From: Brevundimonas guildfordensis
GTDB taxonomy: Bacteria > Pseudomonadota > Alphaproteobacteria > Caulobacterales > Caulobacteraceae
Length of the DNA stretch: 64,000 bases
NCBI RefSeq assembly: GCF_014836405.1
Contig: NZ_JACSQU010000001.1
Location: 434,001-498,000 of the forward strand
Direction: 5' to 3'
The first letter of the stretch is position 1. Each line of letters begins with the position of its first letter. A program made the translations under genes and the position numbers. The notes below the pieces were generated by a model, which was given only the letters and a program-made list of their open reading frames with translations, made no database searches and was not told where the DNA came from. This document shows positions 29,191-39,374 of this stretch, piece after piece.

Positions 29191-29949
29191 ATGTCGGCCG
29201 AGCCCGTCGCCACGGCGCCTGCAAAGGGGCCTCGTCACGTCGCCCTGATCATGGACGGCAACGGCCGCTGGGCGCAGCGACGGGGCCTTCCGCGCGCCGT
29301 GGGCCACCGCGAGGGGGTCCAGGCCCTGCGCCGGACCATCAAGGCCGCGCCTGAACTGGGCGTGCAGTGCCTGACGGTGTTCGGCTTCTCGACCGAGAAC
29401 TGGAGCCGTCCGGCCGACGAGGTGTCTGACCTGATGGGGCTGGTGCGCGCCTTCGTTGGCAGCGATCTGAACCGACTGGAGGCTGCGGGGGTGCGGGTGA
29501 AGGTTCTCGGGCGCCGCACGGGTCTGCCTGAGGATATCGCCGCCATCGTCGCGCGGGCCGAGGCGCAGACGGCCCACAACGACAAGTTCCTGCTGCAGGT
29601 GGCCTTCAACTATGGCGGCCGGGCGGATTTGGCCGATGCGGCCCAGCTTCTGGTTGATCGCGCCCGCGCTGGCGAGGACTTCATCGTCGACGAAGAGGCG
29701 CTGGGCGCCGGCCTGTCGACGGCCGGCGCGCCACCGGTCGATCTGATCGTGCGGACCTCAGGCGAGCAGCGCCTGTCCAACTTCCTGTTGTGGGAGGCGG
29801 CGTACGCCGAGATGGTTTTCCAGGAGATACTTTGGCCGGACTACGGCCCAGAAGCCCTGGCCGAGGCCATCGCCCAGTTCGCCTGTCGCCAGCGCCGGTA
29901 TGGCGGGCGCGAGGTCATCGACACGGCTTATGGCGAGGCGGCGGTTTGA
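29191..29949 (+). CDS. uppS: isoprenyl transferase (undecaprenyl diphosphate synthase)
   Basis: UppS makes the C55 lipid carrier for cell-wall and polysaccharide synthesis by cis-prenyl condensation. The 252-residue protein has the catalytic motif MDGNGRWAQ with D22, then GHREG, FSTENW near residue 67 and the C-terminal RTSGEQRLSNF/LLWEAAYAE block that binds IPP. The TGA is followed one base later by the cdsA ATG, so the two are coupled. Confidence 0.96.
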   Translation: MSAEPVATAPAKGPRHVALIMDGNGRWAQRRGLPRAVGHREGVQALRRTIKAAPELGVQCLTVFGFSTENWSRPADEVSDLMGLVRAFVGSDLNRLEAAGVRVKVLGRRTGLPEDIAAIVARAEAQTAHNDKFLLQVAFNYGGRADLADAAQLLVDRARAGEDFIVDEEALGAGLSTAGAPPVDLIVRTSGEQRLSNFLLWEAAYAEMVFQEILWPDYGPEALAEAIAQFACRQRRYGGREVIDTAYGEAAV

Positions 29950-29950
29950 T

Positions 29951-30769
29951 ATGGCGTTGAAGCCTCGCGATATCGCCCTGCGAGCCGCCTCTGCGGTCGT
30001 GCTGGCCCCGGCGGCCGTTCTGGCGACCTGGGCCGGCGGCGACTGGTTCTGCGCCTTGGTTGTCGCGGGCGCGGTGCTGCTGGCCTTCGAATGGGCGCGG
30101 ATGTGCGCGCCCAAGCTGTGGCGGCCGATCGGGGTCGCGGTGGCCCTGGCCCTGGTCGTGGCGGTGATCGCCGCCCACGTCGGCCAGATTTCCCTGGCGC
30201 TGGTTTTGATGGTGTTCGGGGCGCTGGCTGCGGGTCTGTTCGCCCGGACGCGAGGCGAGTCGGCGCTCGATACCGCCTATGGCGTGCTTTACCTCGGCTG
30301 GCCCTGCGTTCTGTTGATCTGGCTGCGCGACCTGCATGAGGTGCAGGGGCTGTACTGGACCGTGCTGGTCTTCGCCGTCGCCTGGTCAGCGGACATTCTG
30401 GCCTATCTGGTCGGCAGCTTCGTCGGCGGCCCCAAGCTGTGGCCGCGCTTTTCGCCGAACAAGACCTGGTCCGGCTTCATCGGCGGGCTGACCGCCGGGA
30501 TGATCGCCGGCGCCGCGATGGCGGGCTGGCTGGACATGGGGATGCTGACTGCCGTCTGGGGCGGGGTGCTGGGCCTGACCGCCGCCTTGGCCACCATGGG
30601 CGGCGATCTGTGGGAGTCGGCGCTGAAGCGTCGCTTCGGGGTCAAGGACGCCGGCAACCTGATTCCGGGTCACGGAGGTCTGCTGGACCGGGTGGACGGC
30701 CTGATGTTCGCCGTGGTCGTGGTCGCCGCCGGGCGGCTGATCGTTCTTATGCTGGAGCGGGCAGCGTGA
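29951..30769 (+). CDS. cdsA: phosphatidate cytidylyltransferase
   Basis: This inner-membrane enzyme makes CDP-diacylglycerol from CTP and phosphatidate for phospholipid synthesis. ATG 29951 gives 272 residues with about eight hydrophobic helices. The C-terminal signature [26 protein letters not shown] is complete. An in-frame ATG at 29900 lies in uppS and is not used. The stop overlaps the dxr GTG start by four bases. Confidence 0.95.
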   Translation: MALKPRDIALRAASAVVLAPAAVLATWAGGDWFCALVVAGAVLLAFEWARMCAPKLWRPIGVAVALALVVAVIAAHVGQISLALVLMVFGALAAGLFARTRGESALDTAYGVLYLGWPCVLLIWLRDLHEVQGLYWTVLVFAVAWSADILAYLVGSFVGGPKLWPRFSPNKTWSGFIGGLTAGMIAGAAMAGWLDMGMLTAVWGGVLGLTAALATMGGDLWESALKRRFGVKDAGNLIPGHGGLLDRVDGLMFAVVVVAAGRLIVLMLERAA

Positions 30770-31962
30770 TCGCGCGGCGCGTCACGGTCCTCGGCTCGAC
30801 CGGATCGGTCGGCTCTTCGACGCTGGACCTGATGGAACAGGCGCAAGGCGCGGGCTCTGCGCGGTTCGAGGTCGAGGCCCTGACCGGCGGCGCGAATATC
30901 GCCCGCCTGGCCGAGCAGGCGCGCCGCTGGCGGCCGCGCATCGCCGTGACGGCCGATCCCGCGCGGCTGAATGAACTGCGCGAAGCCCTGACAGGAACTG
31001 GGATCGAAACCGCCGCCGGCCCGGACGCCATCGTCGAGGCGGCCACGCGGCCGGCCGACTGGATCATGGCCTCCATCGTCGGAGCGGCGGGCCTGCGTTC
31101 GGCCTGGGCGGCGGCGGGGACGGGCGCGACACTCGCCTTGGCCAACAAGGAGAGCCTGGTCTGCTGCGGTCCGGCGTTGATCGAGCGGGTCCGGCGCAGC
31201 GGCGGCCAACTGATCCCGGTCGATTCCGAGCACTCGGCCATCTTTCAGGTCTTCCCGCTCGAGGCGCCCCAGCGGGTGTCCAAGCTGGTGCTGACGGCCT
31301 CGGGCGGACCGTTCCGCACCCTGCCGCGCGCAGCCATGACGCGCATCACGCCCGAACAGGCGGTCGCCCACCCGAACTGGAGCATGGGCGCCAAGATCTC
31401 CGTCGACAGCGCCACCATGGCCAACAAAGGCCTTGAGCTGATCGAGGCCGCTTATCTGTTCGACATGCCGGGCGAGCGGATCGATGTGGTGGTGCACCCG
31501 GAATCGATCATCCACAGCCTTGTGGAATATGTGGATGGTTCGACCCTGGCGCAGATGGGGCCGCCGGACATGAGGACGCCGATCGCCTGCGCCCTGTCCT
31601 GGCCGGATCGGCTGGCCTGGCCCGCGCCCAAGCTGGACCTGGCGTCGCTGGGGCGGCTGACCTTCGAGGCGCCGGATGAGGCGCGCTTTCCGGCCCTGAG
31701 GCTGGCGCGCGAAGCCCTGGCTGCCGGCGGCGAGGCGCCGATCGTCTTCAATGCAGCCAATGAAGTGGCGGCGCTGGCGTTTCTTGACCGACGGCTGGGC
31801 TTTCTCAATATTGCCGCAGTCGTCGCCGACACCCTTGAGAAGGCGACCAGCGCGGGCGTGTCTTGCGGTTCGGACGATGCCTGCGATGCGGCCCTGGCCG
31901 TCGATGCGCAGGCGCGGCGAATTGCGAGCGACGTCATCGCCTCGCTGAACATGGCTGCCTGA
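30766..31962 (+). CDS. dxr: 1-deoxy-D-xylulose 5-phosphate reductoisomerase
   Basis: DXR is the second enzyme of the MEP isoprenoid pathway, converting DXP to MEP with NADPH. I start at GTG 30766, which overlaps the cdsA stop and has GGAG at 30754-30757, giving 398 residues. The frame is open far upstream in cdsA, but that part is a shadow. The N-terminal Rossmann motif [10 protein letters not shown] is at residues 10-19, and the substrate loop [17 protein letters not shown] is present. It feeds UppS and other prenyl pathways encoded alongside. Confidence 0.96.
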   Translation: MIARRVTVLGSTGSVGSSTLDLMEQAQGAGSARFEVEALTGGANIARLAEQARRWRPRIAVTADPARLNELREALTGTGIETAAGPDAIVEAATRPADWIMASIVGAAGLRSAWAAAGTGATLALANKESLVCCGPALIERVRRSGGQLIPVDSEHSAIFQVFPLEAPQRVSKLVLTASGGPFRTLPRAAMTRITPEQAVAHPNWSMGAKISVDSATMANKGLELIEAAYLFDMPGERIDVVVHPESIIHSLVEYVDGSTLAQMGPPDMRTPIACALSWPDRLAWPAPKLDLASLGRLTFEAPDEARFPALRLAREALAAGGEAPIVFNAANEVAALAFLDRRLGFLNIAAVVADTLEKATSAGVSCGSDDACDAALAVDAQARRIASDVIASLNMAA

Positions 31963-31984
31963 GGGCGCAGGAGAGACGAGCGGC

Positions 31985-33202
31985 ATGGTAGGCGCGATCA
32001 GCCAGATTCTGACCTATGTCGTGCCGTTTCTGCTCGTCCTGACGCTTGTCGTGACGGTGCACGAACTCGGTCACTTCCTGACCGCGCGCGCCTTTGGCGT
32101 GAAGATGGATCGTTTCGCCATCGGGTTCGGCCGCGCCATCTTCAAGCGCACTGATAAACATGGCGTCGAGTGGCGCGTCGGCTGGCTGCCGCTGGGCGGC
32201 TATGTCAAGTTTTCCGGCGATCTGGATGCGACCGGCGTGCCCGACCGAGCAGGGCTGGAGGCGATGCGCAAGCAACTGGTCGTCGACCATGGACCGGGCG
32301 CAGAGCGCGATTATCTGTATTTCAAGCCGCTGTGGCAGCGCGCCCTCGTCGTAGCGGGCGGGCCGTTCGCCAACTTCGTGCTGGCCATCTTCATCTTCAC
32401 CCTGCTGTTCAGCCTGGTCGGCGTTGAGCTTCGTCCGGCGCGGGTGATGCAGGTGCAGGCGGAATCCCCCGCCGCCGCCGCCGGCTTCCAGCAGGGCGAC
32501 CTGATCACCCACGTGAACGGCAAGCTGATCTCTGACGGCGGCGAGGTGACGCGCGTCGTGGCCTTGAGCAGCGGCGATCCGGTGCGCTTCACCGTCGAGC
32601 GCGGCGATCAGGCTGTGCAACTGACCGCCACGCCAGAGCGCCGGGTTGAGACCGATCGCATCGCCGGCCGCGTCAGCGTTGGGCGCATCGGCCTGTCCCT
32701 GGGTTCGACGCGCGACGAGATTCGTCATGTCCGTTACGGCCCGGTCGCGGCCGTGGGGCAGGGCGTGCGCGAGACCGGCGCTATCCTGAACACGACCCTG
32801 ACCTATATCGGCCGCATCTTCACCGGGCGCGAGTCGGGCGATCAGTTCAGCGGGCCGCTGGGCATCGCCAAGGCTTCGGGCGCCCTGACCAACGCGGCCG
32901 TTGCGGCCAATCCCGAGCCCTGGGCCATCGTCCGCAATCTGTTGCTGACGCTGACGAGCTTCGCGGCCATACTTTCGGTCGGAATCGGCTTTTTAAATCT
33001 GATGCCCATTCCCGTTCTGGATGGGGGGCACCTGCTGTTCTACGCCTACGAAGCCGTTGCGCGCCGTCCCATGGCCGCTAGGGTTCAAGAAGCGGGATAT
33101 CGGGTCGGTCTTGCTTTGCTGGCGGGTTTGATGTTGTTCGCGACCTGGAACGATCTGCAGAAGCTCAATCTCTTCAAATTCCTCGGCGGGCTCGTCTCGT
33201 GA
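31985..33202 (+). CDS. rseP: site-2 metalloprotease RseP (S2P)
   Basis: RseP is an intramembrane zinc protease that releases envelope stress signals by cutting anti-sigma factors, and it also clears signal-peptide remnants. The 405-residue protein has the HELGH motif at H26-H30 and the second catalytic segment MPIPVLDGGH with D346. A PDZ domain (about 130-215) lies between them, and four membrane segments are visible. The position dxr-rseP-bamA is conserved in proteobacteria. Confidence 0.95.
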   Translation: MVGAISQILTYVVPFLLVLTLVVTVHELGHFLTARAFGVKMDRFAIGFGRAIFKRTDKHGVEWRVGWLPLGGYVKFSGDLDATGVPDRAGLEAMRKQLVVDHGPGAERDYLYFKPLWQRALVVAGGPFANFVLAIFIFTLLFSLVGVELRPARVMQVQAESPAAAAGFQQGDLITHVNGKLISDGGEVTRVVALSSGDPVRFTVERGDQAVQLTATPERRVETDRIAGRVSVGRIGLSLGSTRDEIRHVRYGPVAAVGQGVRETGAILNTTLTYIGRIFTGRESGDQFSGPLGIAKASGALTNAAVAANPEPWAIVRNLLLTLTSFAAILSVGIGFLNLMPIPVLDGGHLLFYAYEAVARRPMAARVQEAGYRVGLALLAGLMLFATWNDLQKLNLFKFLGGLVS

Positions 33203-33230
33203 GCCGACGCCAGCCCCCGATGGTACCCGC

Positions 33231-35633
33231 ATGAATCAAAACGACAGTCGCCTCATGACCCAGACCCGTGGCCGCATTCTCGGGGTCAGCGCCCTGGCCC
33301 TGACCTTCGCCGCCGGCCTCGCGAGCCCGGCGCTGGCCCAACAGACGCCCAACGTCGTGGTTCAGGAAGCGCCGCCGCAGGCTGATCGCGCTGTGGTGAA
33401 CCGCATCGTGGTGCGCGGCAACGAGCGGATCGACCAGACGACGGTCCTCTCCTACCTGCCGATCCAGCCCGGCGACACCATCGATCCCGTGACCATCGAC
33501 GTGGCTGTGCGGACCCTGTCGCGCACGGGCCTGTTCGCCGACGTCCAGCTGGGCCTGCAGGCCAACGGCGACCTGATTGTCGAGATCGCCGAAAACCCGA
33601 TCATCAACCAGGTGACCTTCGAGGGTAACAAGGCGCTGGCCGAGAAGAAGCTGCGCGACGAAGTCACCATCAAGCCGCGCGGCATCTACACCCGCGCGCG
33701 GGTGCAGGAAGACGTCGGCAAGATCGTCGAACTGTATCGTCTGTCGGGCCGCATCTCGGCGACGGTGACGCCCAAGCTGGTCCAGCTGGATCAGAACCGC
33801 GTCGACGTGGTGTTCGAGATCGACGAGGGGCCCGAGACGGGTATTTCGGCCATCACCTTCCTGGGCAACCAGGCGTTTTCCGACAGCGACCTGGCCCAGG
33901 TCATGGTGACGAAGACGTCCAAGTGGTGGCGGCTGTTCAGCTCGAACGACAACTACGATCCGAACCGCCTGGATTACGACCGCGAACAGCTGCGCAAGTT
34001 CTATACGAACCGCGGCTATTACGACTTCCGCATCCTGTCGTCGGTGGCTGAGCTGAAGCCGGACAACAGCGCCTTTGGCGTCACCGTCACGGTGGATGAA
34101 GGCGATCGCTACAACTTTGGTGAGATCAAGGTCGTCACCGAGAATGACCGACTGAACGCCGACTTCCTGCAACTGCTGCTGCCGATCCGTAAGGGGGACC
34201 TGTACGAGAGCGATCGCATCCAGGCGGCGGTCGATACGTTGACGTTCGCCGCCGGTTCGGCCGGTTACGCCTTCGTTGAGATCAATCCAACCTATCGCGC
34301 GGACCCCGAGACCGACACCGTCAACGTCACCTTCAACGTGCGTGAAGGCCAGCGTGTCTACATCGACCGCATCAATGTGGTCGGCAACACCCGCACCCTG
34401 GACACCGTCATCCGCCGCGAACTGATGGTGGGCGAGGGCGACGCCTTTAACCGCTCGCTGGTCGAGCGGTCGCGCAACAACCTGCGCGCCCTGGGCTTCT
34501 TCAAGGACGTCAAGATCGAGGAGACGCGCGGCAGCGCGCCGGACCGCTCGGTCGTCAACGTCACCGTCGAAGAGCAGCCGACCGGTGAACTGTCCGTCGG
34601 CGCGGGTTTCAGCTCGGTCGACTCCTTCGTGCTGAACCTGGGCATCACCGAGCGCAACTTCCGCGGTCGCGGCCAGAACGTCGTGGCGCGCGCCGAATGG
34701 GGCTCGCTGCGTCAGCAGATCGACTTCCGCTTCACCGAGCCGAAGTTCCTGGGGCGTGACGTGCGCGCGGGCTTCGACCTGTTCCACACGCGCTACGATC
34801 TCAGCAAATATTCCTCTTACGACTATCGCTCGACGGGCGGCGGGGTGCGCGTCACCTATCCGCTGAACGGTTACGCCAGCTTCAGCGCCCGTTACTTCCT
34901 GAAGGACGACGAGGTCATCATCCCGTTCGGCTATTGCGGAGGCGTCGGCGCCGGGTCGTCGGCCTTGTGCGACCAGGCGGGCTCGTATCTGAACTCATCG
35001 GCGGGCTACACCCTGGTGGTGAACCGCCTGAACGACCCGGTTCGCCCGACGCGCGGCTGGACCGCCTCTCTGCGTCAGGACTTCGCCGGCATCGGCGGCG
35101 ATGTGAACTACATCCGGACCGAGGCGGACGCCTCCTGGTACTACGGCATTCGCCCCAACTGGGTGGTCAGCCTGCAGGGCCAGACCGGCTACGTCAGCGG
35201 CTGGAACGGCGACCCGATCCGGATCAACGACCGCTTCTTTAAGGGCGGCAACACCTTCCGCGGCTTCGAAACGGCGGGCATGGGCGCGCGCGACCTGACC
35301 ACGACCGACGCCCTGGGCGGCAACTTCTACGCGATCGGTACGGTCGAGCTGACCGTGCCTAATCTCCTGCCCGACGAGTATGGCATCAAGACCTCGTTGT
35401 TCGCGGACGTCGGCACGATCGGCAAACTTGACGATCGCTATCTGGTCGATCCGGCGACCGGCCTGCGCAACCCCAATATCGTCGACGACCTGGCCCTGCG
35501 CGCCGCGGCGGGCATCAGCATCCACTGGCGTTCGCCGATGGGGCCGATCCGCTTCGACCTGTCCAAGGTTCTGTCCAGGGAAGACTACGACAAGACCGAG
35601 ACCTTCCGCTTCTCGACCTCCACCCAGTTCTAA
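33231..35633 (+). CDS. bamA: outer membrane protein assembly factor BamA
   Basis: BamA is the central subunit of the BAM complex that inserts beta-barrel proteins into the outer membrane. It has 800 residues. A signal peptide ends around A36 (SPALA-QQ). POTRA domains occupy about residues 48-380, and a 16-strand barrel follows, with terminal Phe (STSTQF) as in most outer-membrane proteins. The first ATG at 33231 is used, though an alternative at 33255 would give a more typical signal peptide. The skp-like gene follows directly. Confidence 0.96.
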   Translation: MNQNDSRLMTQTRGRILGVSALALTFAAGLASPALAQQTPNVVVQEAPPQADRAVVNRIVVRGNERIDQTTVLSYLPIQPGDTIDPVTIDVAVRTLSRTGLFADVQLGLQANGDLIVEIAENPIINQVTFEGNKALAEKKLRDEVTIKPRGIYTRARVQEDVGKIVELYRLSGRISATVTPKLVQLDQNRVDVVFEIDEGPETGISAITFLGNQAFSDSDLAQVMVTKTSKWWRLFSSNDNYDPNRLDYDREQLRKFYTNRGYYDFRILSSVAELKPDNSAFGVTVTVDEGDRYNFGEIKVVTENDRLNADFLQLLLPIRKGDLYESDRIQAAVDTLTFAAGSAGYAFVEINPTYRADPETDTVNVTFNVREGQRVYIDRINVVGNTRTLDTVIRRELMVGEGDAFNRSLVERSRNNLRALGFFKDVKIEETRGSAPDRSVVNVTVEEQPTGELSVGAGFSSVDSFVLNLGITERNFRGRGQNVVARAEWGSLRQQIDFRFTEPKFLGRDVRAGFDLFHTRYDLSKYSSYDYRSTGGGVRVTYPLNGYASFSARYFLKDDEVIIPFGYCGGVGAGSSALCDQAGSYLNSSAGYTLVVNRLNDPVRPTRGWTASLRQDFAGIGGDVNYIRTEADASWYYGIRPNWVVSLQGQTGYVSGWNGDPIRINDRFFKGGNTFRGFETAGMGARDLTTTDALGGNFYAIGTVELTVPNLLPDEYGIKTSLFADVGTIGKLDDRYLVDPATGLRNPNIVDDLALRAAAGISIHWRSPMGPIRFDLSKVLSREDYDKTETFRFSTSTQF

Positions 35634-35667
35634 CTGCGGTCTGACCGCCGCCACTAAGGCTTAGATT

Positions 35668-36252
35668 ATGAAACTCATCGCTATCGGCGCCTTCGCCCTC
35701 GCTTCGCTGACCGCCTCGGCCGCCCTGGCCCAGTCGCAAGGGCCGGCCAACCCTGGCCCGGCCATCCCCGGCGTCTGCGTCTATTTCAACCAGCGCGTCC
35801 TGGCTCAGTCGACCGTAGGCCAAGCCGTTCAGACCCGCATGGAACAGCTGGCGCAGGAAGTTCAGGGCGAGCTCCAGCCCTACGCCACCGCCATCCAGAC
35901 TGAGGCCCAGGCCCTGCAGCAAGGCGCCGCCACCATCCCGGCCGACCAGATGAACCAGCGCCGCCAAGCCCTGCAGCAGCGTATCCAGGAAGCCCAGCAA
36001 CTGGAAGCCACGCGCGACAACGAGCTGCGCTACACTCTGGCCCAGCAACGCCAGAAGATCTCGGAAGCTATCGAGCCGATCCTGGTCGCCGTCTATCAGG
36101 AAAAGGGCTGCGGCATCATGATCGACCGCGAGAGCGTCTTCATCATGAACCCGGCCATGGAAGTGACGGATACCGTCATCCAGCGCCTGAACGCTCAACT
36201 GCCGACCCTGAGCTTCAACCGCTCGCCGGTGCCGGCCCAGCCGCAATCCTAA
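35668..36252 (+). CDS. OmpH/Skp family periplasmic chaperone
   Basis: This is a Skp-like chaperone for unfolded outer-membrane proteins. The 194-residue product has a signal peptide (cleavage after about A21), then a conserved start of the mature protein (GVCVYFNQRVLAQS). A long coiled-coil stretch rich in Gln, Glu and Ala (about 55-135) forms the tentacle arms in Skp. The C-terminal part (GCGIMIDRESVFIMNPAMEVTDTVI) is typical of the OmpH family. It sits between bamA and lpxD, as expected. Confidence 0.93.
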   Translation: MKLIAIGAFALASLTASAALAQSQGPANPGPAIPGVCVYFNQRVLAQSTVGQAVQTRMEQLAQEVQGELQPYATAIQTEAQALQQGAATIPADQMNQRRQALQQRIQEAQQLEATRDNELRYTLAQQRQKISEAIEPILVAVYQEKGCGIMIDRESVFIMNPAMEVTDTVIQRLNAQLPTLSFNRSPVPAQPQS

Positions 36253-36260
36253 GGCGGGCC

Positions 36261-37280
36261 ATGCCCGATCCGAGGTTCTTTCAGACCCTGTCGCCCCTGA
36301 CGGTCGCCGCCCTCGCCGAGCATATCGGCGGGGAGGTGGTCCGGGGCGGCGAGGTCGTCATCTCGGCCGTTGCGCCCCTGTCCAGTGCGGACCGGGGCGC
36401 GATTGCGTTTCTGGGCGACCGCAAGTTCGCCGCCGCCTTGGCCGAGACCAAGGCCGGTTGCGTGATCGTGCCGCCGTCCGCCGTCGACGCGGCCCCGGCT
36501 GACGCCGCCGTCATCGTGTCGGGCGAGGCTCAGGCCGCCTGGGCGCGGGCTTCGGCCCTGCTGCACCGGCCGATCCGTCTGGACCGCGCCATCACGGTCG
36601 TCGAGGCCGCCGAGGACGATACCGTGGTGATCGAGCCGGGCGTGATCCTGGGCGAGGGCGTCCGCATCGGACGCGGCAGCCGCATCGGCGCCAACACCGT
36701 GATCGGTCCCGGCGTGCAGATCGGCCGCGACTGCCTGATCAGCCCTGGCGTCACCGTCGGCTTCGCCCTGGTGGGCGACCGGGTGAAGCTGCTGGCCGGC
36801 GCGCGGATCGGCGAGGCGGGCTTCGGGGCCGCCGGGTCCAAGGCCGGGCCGGTCGACATTCCGCAGTTGGGCCGCGTCATCCTGCAGGACGGGGTGACGG
36901 TAGGCGCCAATTCCTGCATCGACCGAGGCGCCTACGATGACACCGTCATCGGCGAGAACACCAAGATCGATAATCTGGTGATGATCGGCCACAACTGCGT
37001 CATTGGCCGCAACAACCTGATGGCGGCGCACACCGGCATCTCGGGCTCGGTCACCAGCGGCGACAACTGCATCTTCGGCGGCCGGGCGGGCGTGGGCGAC
37101 CACATCACCATCGGCGAGGGCGCGCGCGTCGCGGCCGGAGGCGGCGTCCTGGCCGATATCCCGCCGGGCGAGATCTGGTCCGGCTATCCCGCCAAGCCTT
37201 TGCGCCAGTTCTTGCGCGAGACGGTGTGGCTGTCCAAACAGGCGTCCCAGAAGAAGGGCGCGAAGGAATCGAAAGAATGA
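36261..37280 (+). CDS. lpxD: UDP-3-O-(3-hydroxyacyl)glucosamine N-acyltransferase
   Basis: LpxD adds the second hydroxyacyl chain in lipid A synthesis using acyl-ACP. The protein has 339 residues: an N-terminal uridine-binding domain (about 1-100) and a left-handed beta-helix of hexapeptide repeats (about 110-300). The catalytic histidine is H244 in MIGHNCVIG. A Lys-rich C-terminal tail (KKGAKESKE) ends the protein. The stop overlaps the fabZ start as ATGA. Confidence 0.96.
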   Translation: MPDPRFFQTLSPLTVAALAEHIGGEVVRGGEVVISAVAPLSSADRGAIAFLGDRKFAAALAETKAGCVIVPPSAVDAAPADAAVIVSGEAQAAWARASALLHRPIRLDRAITVVEAAEDDTVVIEPGVILGEGVRIGRGSRIGANTVIGPGVQIGRDCLISPGVTVGFALVGDRVKLLAGARIGEAGFGAAGSKAGPVDIPQLGRVILQDGVTVGANSCIDRGAYDDTVIGENTKIDNLVMIGHNCVIGRNNLMAAHTGISGSVTSGDNCIFGGRAGVGDHITIGEGARVAAGGGVLADIPPGEIWSGYPAKPLRQFLRETVWLSKQASQKKGAKESKE

Positions 37281-37741
37281 GCGAAGACAATAAGATCGAT
37301 TACGCCGAGGTGATGCGTCGCCTGCCGCACCGCTACCCCTTCCTGCTGGTCGACAAGGCCGAGGACTTCGTAGCAGCGACCTCGATCGTCGGCATCAAGA
37401 ACGTCACCCACAACGAGCCCTTCTTCCCCGGCCACTTCCCGATCGACCCGGTCATGCCGGGCGTCCTGATCGTCGAGGCTATGGCCCAGACGGGCGCCCT
37501 GCTGATGTCCAAGTCGCTGGACGTGGCGGTGGCTGACAAGGTCATCATGTTCATGTCGATCGACGGCGTGCGCTTCCGCAAGCCTGCGCGTCCGGGCGAC
37601 CAACTGCGCATGGAGGTCAAGGTGATCCGCGCGCGCGGCGACGCCTACAAGTTCCGCGGCGAGACCTTCATCGACGGCAAGCTGGCCGCCGAAGCTGAGT
37701 TCATGGCCATGGTCGTGACCGTGGCGGAGCCCGCCCAGTGA
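37277..37741 (+). CDS. fabZ: 3-hydroxyacyl-[acyl-carrier-protein] dehydratase FabZ
   Basis: FabZ dehydrates 3-hydroxyacyl-ACP in fatty-acid elongation and competes with LpxA/LpxD for the same substrates. ATG 37277 overlaps the lpxD stop and gives 154 residues. The hot-dog fold motif LPHRYPFLLVD is at 16-26, and the active site is H53 (PGHFP) and E67 (VEAMAQTG). It sits between lpxD and lpxA, the typical arrangement, and overlaps lpxA by four bases. Confidence 0.97.
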   Translation: MSEDNKIDYAEVMRRLPHRYPFLLVDKAEDFVAATSIVGIKNVTHNEPFFPGHFPIDPVMPGVLIVEAMAQTGALLMSKSLDVAVADKVIMFMSIDGVRFRKPARPGDQLRMEVKVIRARGDAYKFRGETFIDGKLAAEAEFMAMVVTVAEPAQ

Positions 37742-38538
37742 GCATTCACCCGACCGCCATTGTCGACGCTTCGGCGACCCTGGCGGACGGGGTCGAGATC
37801 GGCCCGTTCTGCACCGTGGGGCCGGGCGTCGCCCTGGCTTCCGGCGTGCGCTTGGTCAGCCATGTGGTGATCCAGCAGGATACGAGCGTCGGCGCGAACA
37901 CGACCATCCACCCCTTCGCCGTCATCGGCGGCGATCCGCAGCACGGCGGCTACAAGGGCGAGCCGGTGCGGCTGGAGATCGGCGAGAACAACCTGATCCG
38001 CGAACACTGCACCTTCAACCGGGGCACGCCGCCCCATGCTGGAGTTGGGACGGGCGTCACCCGCGTCGGCTCGAACAACCTGTTCATGACCGGCGCCCAC
38101 GTCGGCCACGACTGCGTGGTCGGCGACAATGTCGTCATGGCCAACAACGCCACCTTGGGCGGCCACGCCCAGATCGGCGACAAGGTCTTCCTGGGCGGCC
38201 TGTGCGCCGTGCATCAGAACGGCCGTGTGGGGCAGGGCGCCATCGTCGGCGGCCTGGCCGCCGTGACGCGCGACGTCATCCCTTACGGCTCGGCGTGGGG
38301 CAATCACGCCAGCTTGCACGGCCTCAACCTGATCGGATTGAAGCGCAAGGGCTACGGCAAGGACGCGGTGCGTCGCCTGCTGGCCGCCTATCGCGACCTG
38401 TTCGAGGGAGAAGGCGTCTTCGCCGAGCGTCTGGATCGGGTCGAGGCGGCCTACCCCGACCTGCCCGAGATCATGGAGATCACGGCCTTCATCCGTGACG
38501 GCGGCAAGCGCCCGCTGTGCCTGCCGGGCGCGGAATGA
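37738..38538 (+). CDS. lpxA: UDP-N-acetylglucosamine acyltransferase
   Basis: LpxA catalyses the first step of lipid A synthesis, transferring a 3-hydroxyacyl chain from ACP to UDP-GlcNAc. It starts at GTG 37738, overlapping the fabZ stop (GTGA), and has 266 residues. The N-terminal two thirds are hexapeptide repeats of the left-handed beta-helix, with catalytic H124 in GAHVGHDC. The C-terminal third is the helical domain. The stop overlaps lpxI. Confidence 0.96.
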   Translation: MSIHPTAIVDASATLADGVEIGPFCTVGPGVALASGVRLVSHVVIQQDTSVGANTTIHPFAVIGGDPQHGGYKGEPVRLEIGENNLIREHCTFNRGTPPHAGVGTGVTRVGSNNLFMTGAHVGHDCVVGDNVVMANNATLGGHAQIGDKVFLGGLCAVHQNGRVGQGAIVGGLAAVTRDVIPYGSAWGNHASLHGLNLIGLKRKGYGKDAVRRLLAAYRDLFEGEGVFAERLDRVEAAYPDLPEIMEITAFIRDGGKRPLCLPGAE

Positions 38539-39374
38539 CGACCGCGCCCAAGCTGGCCTTGATCGCGGGGTCGGGCGATCTGCCCATCCGCGTCGCTCAG
38601 CGCTGCGAGGCCGAGGGGCGCGAGGTGTTCATCATCCGACTGAAGGGTTTCGCCGACGCGCACCTGCACCGCTGGTCGGGACAGGACTTCGGCATGGCCG
38701 AGATCGGCAGGATCCTGAAGGCGATACGCGCCGAGGGTTGCCGCGCGGTGTGCTTGGCGGGCTACGTCAATCGGCCGGATTTCAAGACCTTGAAGCCCGA
38801 TCTTAAGGGCGCGTCCCTGCTTCCGGGCATCATCGCAGCGGCGTCCAAGGGCGACGACGCCTTGCTGCGTAAGATCCTTTCGGTGTTCGAAGATGAAGGG
38901 TTCGCGGTCGAGGGCGCGGACGATCTGCTGGGCGGCGAAATGCTGGCGGCGGGGGCGCTTGGGCAGGTGACGCCGACCGAGGAGCAGCTAGCGGACCTGA
39001 GGAAGGCGCTGCACGTCGCTGAAAAATCCGGCGAACTGGATATCGGTCAGGGCGCGGTCGTCTGCGACGGACTGGTGCTGGCGGTCGAGGCTCAGGAAGG
39101 CACGGACGAGATGCTGCGCCGCGTGGCGCACCTACCCGCCGACCTGCGCGGCTCACCCGGTTTTGCGCGCGGGGCGCTGGGCAAGGCGCCCAAGCCGATT
39201 CAGGACCTGCGCGTCGACATGCCCGTTATCGGACCGATGACGGTCGAACTGGCGGCCGCCGCAGGGCTGGCCGGCATCGGCGGGTTCGAGGGTCGGTTGA
39301 TCGTCATCGACCATGAGGGCCTGGTCGAGGCGGCCGACCGCCTGGGCCTGTTCGTCTGGGGAGTGGAACGATGA
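38535..39374 (+). CDS. lpxI: UDP-2,3-diacylglucosamine pyrophosphatase LpxI
   Basis: LpxI hydrolyses UDP-2,3-diacylglucosamine to lipid X in lipid A synthesis. It is the alphaproteobacterial replacement for LpxH, first studied in Caulobacter. ATG 38535 overlaps the lpxA stop and gives 279 residues. The N-terminal GxGxLP motif (IAGSGDLPIRVA) and the C-terminal region with VDMPVIGPMTVELAAAAGLAGI and VIDHEGLVEAAD match the family (formerly DUF1009). It overlaps lpxB by four bases. Confidence 0.94.
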   Translation: MTTAPKLALIAGSGDLPIRVAQRCEAEGREVFIIRLKGFADAHLHRWSGQDFGMAEIGRILKAIRAEGCRAVCLAGYVNRPDFKTLKPDLKGASLLPGIIAAASKGDDALLRKILSVFEDEGFAVEGADDLLGGEMLAAGALGQVTPTEEQLADLRKALHVAEKSGELDIGQGAVVCDGLVLAVEAQEGTDEMLRRVAHLPADLRGSPGFARGALGKAPKPIQDLRVDMPVIGPMTVELAAAAGLAGIGGFEGRLIVIDHEGLVEAADRLGLFVWGVER